9,527 nucleotides of DNA from Treponema sp. (GTDB taxonomy: Bacteria > Spirochaetota > Spirochaetia > Treponematales > Breznakiellaceae). Under the pieces are notes generated by a model. That model was not told the origin of the DNA. It saw only the letters and a program-made list of their open reading frames with translations, and did not search any database. Every line of letters starts with the position of its first letter. The first letter of the stretch is position 1. The translations under genes and the position numbers were made by a program. This document shows, piece after piece, positions 5,505 through 9,527 of this stretch. The stretch covers positions 1 through 9,527 of the forward strand of contig JAITQR010000262.1 of assembly GCA_031288815.1 (NCBI GenBank). Direction: 5' to 3'.

Positions 5505-8129
5505 TTTAAAGGTTTAACGCAACGGGTACACCGTATTCTCTCCATTGACGCCCAGGAAGAAGCTCGCCGTTTTAACTCCGACCAGCTCCTCCCCGAGCAT
5601 ATTATCGTGGCCCTCCTCAAAGAAGGGGCCGGAATAGCCTGCAAGGCCCTCATGTTTCTACGGATCGATTTGCTGGATTTCCGCCGTAACGTGGAGGGGG
5701 GCATTCCCCGTATGCCCGGAACCCTTATCCGGGGCGACGCGCCCCCTTCAAAGCGCGCCAAGTCCCTGCTGGAAATTGCCACTGAGGAAGCCCGGAACAT
5801 GGGAAGCGAGCATCTGGGTACGGAGCATTTGCTTTTCGCCGCCCTCAGGGAACAGGGCTCGGCGGTCCAAGTCTACCTGGCCCGGCACGGGATGGATGCC
5901 GAAATGCTCCGGGTGGTGGTACAGACCACCTTTAACCGGGGATCCCAGTCCCGGACCGAGGGGAACTATCGCGCCGCCGGGGGAACCTGGATCCACTCCG
6001 GAACTTCCGATGGATACCAGCCCTCCTGGGTACTGCACCAGGGGGATTACCGGCCGCCCCATTCTTCCCGGATTAAGCCCGCGTCCTATCCGGTATTGAC
6101 CCCCACCTTGAACGAATTTTCCCGGGAGCTTACGGAGCTTGCCCGGGCGGGGAGGCTGGACCCCCTGGTGGGCCGCCGGAAAGAGGTAAACCGGGTGGTG
6201 CGTATCCTGGTCCGCCGCACTAAGAACAACCCGGTTCTGGTAGGGGAGCCCGGAGTGGGCAAAACCGCTATTGTGGAGGGTCTGGCCCAGCTTCTGATGG
6301 GGGGTGAGGCGCCCTCCGCCCTTTCCGGCCGCCGTATCCTCTCTCTGGATATGGGAGCCATTGTGGCGGGAACCAAGTACCGGGGCGAATTCGAGGAACG
6401 GCTCAAAAAGATCATGAGGGAGATTGCCCAGGCCGGGAACGTAATTCTCTTTATCGACGAGATACACACGATTATTGGCGCCGGCGGGGCGGAGGGGACC
6501 ATTGACGCCTCCAATATGCTCAAACCAGCCCTTTCCCGGGGGGATATCCAGTGTATAGGCGCGACAACCCTGGCGGAATACCGCAAACACTTTGAAAAAG
6601 ACGCGGCCCTGGAACGGCGTTTCCAGCCGATTCTGGTGGAGGAACCTAACCTGGAAGATACCCTGGATATACTGAGGGGGCTGCGGAAAAAATACGAGGA
6701 TCACCACCGGGTGTCTTACACCGGCGAGGCTCTTGTCCAGGCGGCTGTTCTTGCCCACCGTTACGTTTCGGGCCGTTACATGCCCGACAAGGCCATTGAT
6801 ATCCTGGACGAGGCTGGGGCCATGCGGAAACTTGAAAAGGTAAGCCAGCCCCCGGAAATATCCGGCATAGAGGAAGAGATACTCGTCCTTACCGAGGAGA
6901 AAGGCGCTTTGGTAACCGCCCAGGATTACGAGCATGCCGCGGAAGTACGGGATCGGGTACAAAGCCTGCGGGCCAAGCTGGAATCTATCCGTCTTGCCTG
7001 GGAACAGGCGGCCCCTTCCGAGCGGGTTACCGTGGATGAAAAGGATATACGCAGGGTAGTGTCGGAGCTTACGGGGATTCCCCTAACTCACCTGGAAGAG
7101 GCGGAGTCCCGGAAGCTTCTGGTCATTGAGGAGGAACTCCACAAGGCGGTTATCGGCCAGGACGACGCGGTACGCCGGGTCGCCAGCGCGGTACGCCGTT
7201 CCCGGGCGGGAATTTCAAACCCCCGGCGGCCCCTGGGTTCTTTCATCTTCCTGGGCCCCACCGGCGTAGGGAAAACCCTCCTGGCCAAACAGCTTGCCCG
7301 GTATCTTTTCGGCAGCGAGGATTCACTGGTGCGGATAGATATGTCCGACTACATGGAAAAACACAACGTCTCCCGGCTTGTGGGGGCGCCTCCCGGTTAT
7401 ATCGGCTACGAGGAAGGGGGGTTCCTGACCGAACGGATAAGACGGAACCCCTACCGGGTGGTGCTTTTCGACGAGATTGAGAAGGCCCACCGGGACGTGT
7501 TCAACCTGCTCCTCCAGGTGATGGAGGAGGGGGAACTCCGGGATAACCTGGGCCATGTGGTCAATTTCCGCAATACGGTGATCATCATGAGCAGCAATGC
7601 CGGGGCGCGCGAAATCTCCCGGGATTCCCGGCTGGGCTTCGGAGCGGGAAGCGGGATCATGAGCACGGGAGAGATAGAAAGCCAGGCCCTGGCGGAACTG
7701 CGCCGTCTCTTTAATCCCGAATTCCTTAACCGGGTTGATGAGACCATCGTCTTTCACCCCCTGGACATGAAGCAGATAGGGGCGGTGTTCGATATCCAGG
7801 CCGGGGAACTCAAAGGCCGGCTTCTGGAACAGGGCTACGATTTGAACATTCTTCCTTCGGCGAGGAGGCTCCTTATCGAAAAGGGCTGGGATCCCAAATT
7901 CGGCGGCCGGCCTCTGCGGCGTACCATCCAAAGGGAACTGGAAGATCCCCTTTCGGAGATGATCCTGGACGGTTCCTGGCCGGAAGGTACGGTGTTCAAC
8001 GCCGAGCTTAGAAGGGAAAAGATAAGGCTTTTCGGTAAAAAACCCGGCAAAACCGCCGCGCCAATCGGCGGGGAGGCGGTCCAGGCTGCGGCGAACGCGC
8101 CGGCTGGTCCGGCGGCGATAATCCGGTAA
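5502..8129 (+). CDS. clpC: ATP-dependent Clp protease ATP-binding subunit ClpC (AAA+ unfoldase)
   Basis: This hexameric Hsp100 unfoldase threads proteins into ClpP in the cytosol. The 875 residues hold, in order: two Clp-N repeats (about 4-65 and 84-142); a long polar/aromatic linker (146-204); D1 with Walker A GEPGVGKT (248-255), pore loop KYRG (292-295), Walker B with Asp319-Glu320 and arginine residues 372-373; a short UVR-type coiled middle domain (about 452-500), which marks ClpC rather than ClpA or ClpB; D2 with Walker A GPTGVGKT (585-592), pore loop GYIGY (632-636), Walker B Asp657-Glu658 and sensor GGRPLRR (801-807). A 'LGF' at 711-713 lies in the ClpP-docking loop, so a protease partner is expected. 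Glu32 and Glu108 lie in the EH motifs that in Bacillus ClpC bind phospho-arginine. The tail after 850 is Ala-rich and probably disordered. It is slightly longer than the 810-850 usual for ClpC because of the linker and tail. No clpP or mcsAB lies nearby. Confidence 0.95.
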   Translation: MFKGLTQRVHRILSIDAQEEARRFNSDQLLPEHIIVALLKEGAGIACKALMFLRIDLLDFRRNVEGGIPRMPGTLIRGDAPPSKRAKSLLEIATEEARNMGSEHLGTEHLLFAALREQGSAVQVYLARHGMDAEMLRVVVQTTFNRGSQSRTEGNYRAAGGTWIHSGTSDGYQPSWVLHQGDYRPPHSSRIKPASYPVLTPTLNEFSRELTELARAGRLDPLVGRRKEVNRVVRILVRRTKNNPVLVGEPGVGKTAIVEGLAQLLMGGEAPSALSGRRILSLDMGAIVAGTKYRGEFEERLKKIMREIAQAGNVILFIDEIHTIIGAGGAEGTIDASNMLKPALSRGDIQCIGATTLAEYRKHFEKDAALERRFQPILVEEPNLEDTLDILRGLRKKYEDHHRVSYTGEALVQAAVLAHRYVSGRYMPDKAIDILDEAGAMRKLEKVSQPPEISGIEEEILVLTEEKGALVTAQDYEHAAEVRDRVQSLRAKLESIRLAWEQAAPSERVTVDEKDIRRVVSELTGIPLTHLEEAESRKLLVIEEELHKAVIGQDDAVRRVASAVRRSRAGISNPRRPLGSFIFLGPTGVGKTLLAKQLARYLFGSEDSLVRIDMSDYMEKHNVSRLVGAPPGYIGYEEGGFLTERIRRNPYRVVLFDEIEKAHRDVFNLLLQVMEEGELRDNLGHVVNFRNTVIIMSSNAGAREISRDSRLGFGAGSGIMSTGEIESQALAELRRLFNPEFLNRVDETIVFHPLDMKQIGAVFDIQAGELKGRLLEQGYDLNILPSARRLLIEKGWDPKFGGRPLRRTIQRELEDPLSEMILDGSWPEGTVFNAELRREKIRLFGKKPGKTAAPIGGEAVQAAANAPAGPAAIIR

Positions 8130-8138
8130 AGAGGCCCC

Positions 8139-8621
8139 TTATTCCATCACTTTGGCGCCCGTCCGGGCAATACCCGCGTCCACCTTTTCCAGTTCCTCAT
8201 CCAGGTTCCTAAGCTTTTCCTCATATTCCATAATGCTCAGTTTAGTCTCGTCCATCTTCCGTTTCAGCGTAAGCACCTTGTTCCGGATATACTGACAGGC
8301 TTCGTCCAGGGCTTCGCATATCAGATCCTTGTTTTCGATCCATCGGTAGAGTTCCGCGTCTTCCAGATAGGCCGAGCTTTTAACCAGGCTCTTCCGCCCC
8401 AGACTGCTGCCGTAACGGATACAGACATAGCTGTAGCGTCTGTCCCGGTCCAGACTCCACTTGTACTTGGAGTACTTGTTGAACTCATGGACCCCCACCT
8501 GTTCCAGGTAGCTGTAGGCTTTCCTGATGGTTCTAACACACTGGTTATAATCCTCCTGTAAGCCCGCCAACGTATAATCCAGCTCTTCCTTCCACATTCC
8601 CGGCAGCGAAAATTCACCCAT
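8139..8621 (-). CDS. Hypothetical protein with C-terminal coiled coil
   Basis: This is a 160-residue soluble protein with no signal peptide. I do not recognise its family. Residues 9-60 are probably helical and rich in Tyr, Lys and Trp ('MWKEELDYTLAGLQEDY', 'AYSYLEQVGVHEFNKYSKYKW'). Residues 60-80 are basic ('DRDRRYSYVCIRYG'). Residues 85-150 are strongly charged with heptad-like Leu/Ile spacing ('LKRKMDETKLSIMEYEEKLRNLDEELEKV'), a likely coiled coil for self-association. ATG 8621 is preferred because it leaves a 42-base divergent promoter region. The frame stays open further upstream, but that part runs antisense through the thioesterase and is a shadow. No clear ribosome site precedes 8621; ATG 8597 (Met9), after CCGGGA, is an alternative. 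The stop lies 9 bases from the clpC stop, tail to tail, with no terminator between. Confidence 0.7.
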   Translation of the reverse strand: MGEFSLPGMWKEELDYTLAGLQEDYNQCVRTIRKAYSYLEQVGVHEFNKYSKYKWSLDRDRRYSYVCIRYGSSLGRKSLVKSSAYLEDAELYRWIENKDLICEALDEACQYIRNKVLTLKRKMDETKLSIMEYEEKLRNLDEELEKVDAGIARTGAKVME

Positions 8622-8663
8622 ATCTACAGTTTCGGCATTTTGTTGTATATTTATAATTGAGTT
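8622..8663. promoter_or_regulatory. Compact divergent promoter region with perfect TATAAT
   Basis: Only 42 bases separate the two divergent start codons. On the + strand a perfect TATAAT lies at 8652-8657, which would place the transcription start at about 8664, on the thioesterase ATG. No good -35 is visible at 16-18 bases. On the - strand the same AT-rich patch reads TATAAA and TATACA, suitable -10 boxes for the coiled-coil gene with a leader of roughly 15-20 bases. Both genes may compete for polymerase here. Confidence 0.5.
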
Positions 8664-9107
8664 ATGCCTACCTCGCATGTACAGATCGTTATGCCTCCCC
8701 ATGTAAACGGGATGAACCGGCTGTTCGGCGGCCAGCTTATGGCCTGGATAGATACTACCGCCGCCGTGGAAGCCCGCCGTCATACGGGAAGGCAGGTTAT
8801 TACCGCGGTGGTTGATAACCTCAGTTTTTTGGGCCCCGCTTTTCTTGACGAAACGGCGCGCCTTGAGGCCAGAGTCACCTGGACCGGGAAAACAAGCCTG
8901 GAAGTTAGGGTTGACAGTTTTGCCGAACCCCTCTCCGGTACTAAACGACTGATAAACCGGGCTTATCTTGTGTTTGTCGCCCTTGACGATGAGGGAAAGC
9001 CTGTCCCGGTTCCGCCTTTTGAACCCCAAACGGCTGAAGAAAAGGAAGAGTGGAACCGGGCCCTGGAACGCCGGAAACACCGCCTCCTTTCACGCCCCGC
9101 GCTTTAG
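8664..9107 (+). CDS. Acyl-CoA thioesterase, hotdog fold (YciA/YkhA-like)
   Basis: This 147-residue single-hotdog protein of the acyl-CoA thioester hydrolase family cleaves acyl-CoA to free acid and CoA in the cytoplasm. The signature runs 'MPPHVNGMNRLFGGQLMAWIDTTAA': Asn15 and Asp30 occupy the expected catalytic positions, and FGG (21-23) starts the hotdog helix. The usual 'TAVVDNLSFLGPAFLDE' (47-63) follows, then 'ARVTWTGKTSLEVRVDSFAE' (69-88), the strand where the family has G-x-T/S-S-x-E-V. A charged helical tail (122-147) is typical of this subgroup. The length is normal. Members form dimers or trimers of dimers; chain-length preference cannot be read from sequence. There is no Shine-Dalgarno before ATG 8664, which fits a leaderless message. 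It is divergent from the coiled-coil gene and not part of an evident fatty-acid operon. Confidence 0.9.
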   Translation: MPTSHVQIVMPPHVNGMNRLFGGQLMAWIDTTAAVEARRHTGRQVITAVVDNLSFLGPAFLDETARLEARVTWTGKTSLEVRVDSFAEPLSGTKRLINRAYLVFVALDDEGKPVPVPPFEPQTAEEKEEWNRALERRKHRLLSRPAL

Positions 9108-9112
9108 ACGGA

Positions 9113-9156
9113 GTTTGCGGGGTAAAAAATCGCCTGAAAGGTGATTATTTACCGCT
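9113..9156 (+). repeat. Intergenic hairpin repeat, copy B
   Basis: It starts 5 bases after the thioesterase stop. GCGG (9117-9120), TAAA (9123-9126) and AATCGCC (9128-9134) pair with GGTGATT (9140-9146), TTTA (9148-9151) and CCGC (9152-9155) around a TGAAA loop: 15 pairs including one G-T, with a two-base bulge and one mismatch. No T-run follows directly, so it may serve as a 3' stabilising hairpin. The left end is closely similar to the hairpin at 4180. Confidence 0.65.
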
Positions 9157-9345
9157 CTGGACTTTGGGATAGCCGCGCCGGCTTTCAATTTCCCCATTTT
9201 TTTCCGTTTTCATTAAACCAAAACCGCAAGTCCGCGCCCTATATAGGCTGAAAACACCGGTGGAAGATCGATCGGTCCGCTTAAACAACATTACGATGTA
9301 TACTTATTTATTTTCAACAATCTGTTTAGCGCATAGGAGGAATAT
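9157..9345. other. Intergenic region upstream of the last gene
   Basis: It contains a short hairpin AGCCG-CGC-CGGCT (9171-9183) followed by a T-rich stretch (a T7 run in 9197-9203) that may help end the thioesterase transcript. It also has a 10-bp palindrome CCTATATAGG (9238-9247) and a -10-like TATACT (9299-9304) that would give a leader of about 35 bases for the gene at 9346. No matching -35 is visible. No RNA gene or ORF is recognised. Confidence 0.45.
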
Positions 9346-9527
9346 ATGTCTAATAAAATTAATAGGATAATGTCATTTATTGTTATCTTGTCCCAAGTAT
9401 CCCTGCTGCTGCCGGCCGAGGAACTGCGGCCCGATCTGCGGCGCGGCATGGCCCGGCTGGAACACTATCTGGATCGGGCGGCCCTTGAACGGAGCGCGGA
9501 AAAATGGGAGAGCCTCGCCCAGGCGGG
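9346..9527 (+). CDS. Exported protein of unknown function, N-terminal fragment
   Basis: ATG 9346 is preceded by AGGAGG (9335-9340) with 5 bases between, the best ribosome site in the window. The frame is open to the window end (60 codons plus two bases). The start 'MSNKINRIMSFIVILSQVSLLLPAEE' is a signal peptide: basic beginning, hydrophobic residues about 9-23, and a possible cut after the Pro-Ala at 23-24. The mature part begins as charged helix ('LRPDLRRGMARLEHYLDRAALERSAEKWESLAQAG'), which could start an alpha-helical repeat, but too little is visible to name a family. The first 17 codons are AT-rich while the rest is very GC-rich, as is common around translation starts. Confidence 0.75.
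   Translation, partial: MSNKINRIMSFIVILSQVSLLLPAEELRPDLRRGMARLEHYLDRAALERSAEKWESLAQA

Noticed and set aside
5480..5509. 9-codon ORF overlapping the clpC start
   Set aside because: Only a weak, too-close AGGA precedes its ATG, and the overlap is explained by chance; noted with the clpC ribosome site only.
5748..6962. 404-codon antisense frame inside clpC
   Set aside because: The sense frame encodes clear ClpC motifs throughout; the antisense frame has Pro/Gly-rich composition typical of a shadow.
8130..8138. Terminator between clpC and the convergent coiled-coil gene
   Set aside because: Only 9 bases are available and no stem with a T-run is present.
8622..9080. 153-residue N-terminal extension of the coiled-coil gene
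   Set aside because: It is antisense to the well-supported thioesterase gene and its composition differs from the downstream protein; high GC keeps such frames open by chance.
1..9527. tRNA, rRNA, CRISPR array, insertion sequence or phage genes
   Set aside because: No cloverleaf, regularly spaced direct repeats, transposase motifs or phage structural motifs were seen; most of the window is accounted for by ordinary genes.

Overview
This is a GC-rich, densely coded bacterial chromosome segment. The mix of genes points to a spirochaete of the Treponema group. murB sits directly before a double cyclic-nucleotide-domain protein, a gene order I recall from Treponema pallidum (not checked here). 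There is also a DUF192 lipoprotein with a relaxed lipobox, and a small exported protein of a kind I associate with treponemes. This placement is inference; no rRNA or other phylogenetic marker lies in the window.

Layout, left to right. 1-264 (+) is the C-terminal end of a metal/cobalamin-type ABC transporter substrate-binding protein. 444-1469 (+) is murB, for peptidoglycan precursor synthesis. 1548-2777 (+) is a regulator with two cyclic-nucleotide-binding folds around a TPR-like segment, plus a C-terminal winged helix; a 15-codon ORF abuts its start codon. 2863-4035 (-) is a fold-III PLP-dependent ornithine/lysine-type decarboxylase (polyamine synthesis), convergent with the regulator across a perfect 26-bp palindrome. 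4036-4279 is a non-coding divergent region with several hairpins. 4280-4885 (+) and 4913-5392 (+) are a probable two-gene unit of exported proteins (a conserved hypothetical and a DUF192 lipoprotein). 5502-8129 (+) is a ClpC-type AAA+ unfoldase with a TTG start and all motifs expected for work with ClpP. 8139-8621 (-) is a small coiled-coil protein of unknown function. It is convergent with clpC and divergent from the hotdog acyl-CoA thioesterase at 8664-9107 (+), with only 42 bp between the two starts. 9108-9345 is non-coding. 9346-9527 (+) is the start of an exported protein cut by the window edge.

The genes are mostly housekeeping: cell wall, polyamines, protein quality control, acyl-CoA hydrolysis and nutrient uptake. 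They are arranged as single genes or short units. I see no mobile element, CRISPR array, phage gene, tRNA or rRNA, and I do not claim a new defence or metabolic system. The signals most worth a second look are regulatory or structural. They are a family of intergenic hairpins sharing the core GCGGG-n-TAAAA at three loci, the uORF touching the regulator's start, the asymmetric pair of cyclic-nucleotide domains, two genes whose predicted transcription starts fall on the start codon, and the 26-bp palindrome.
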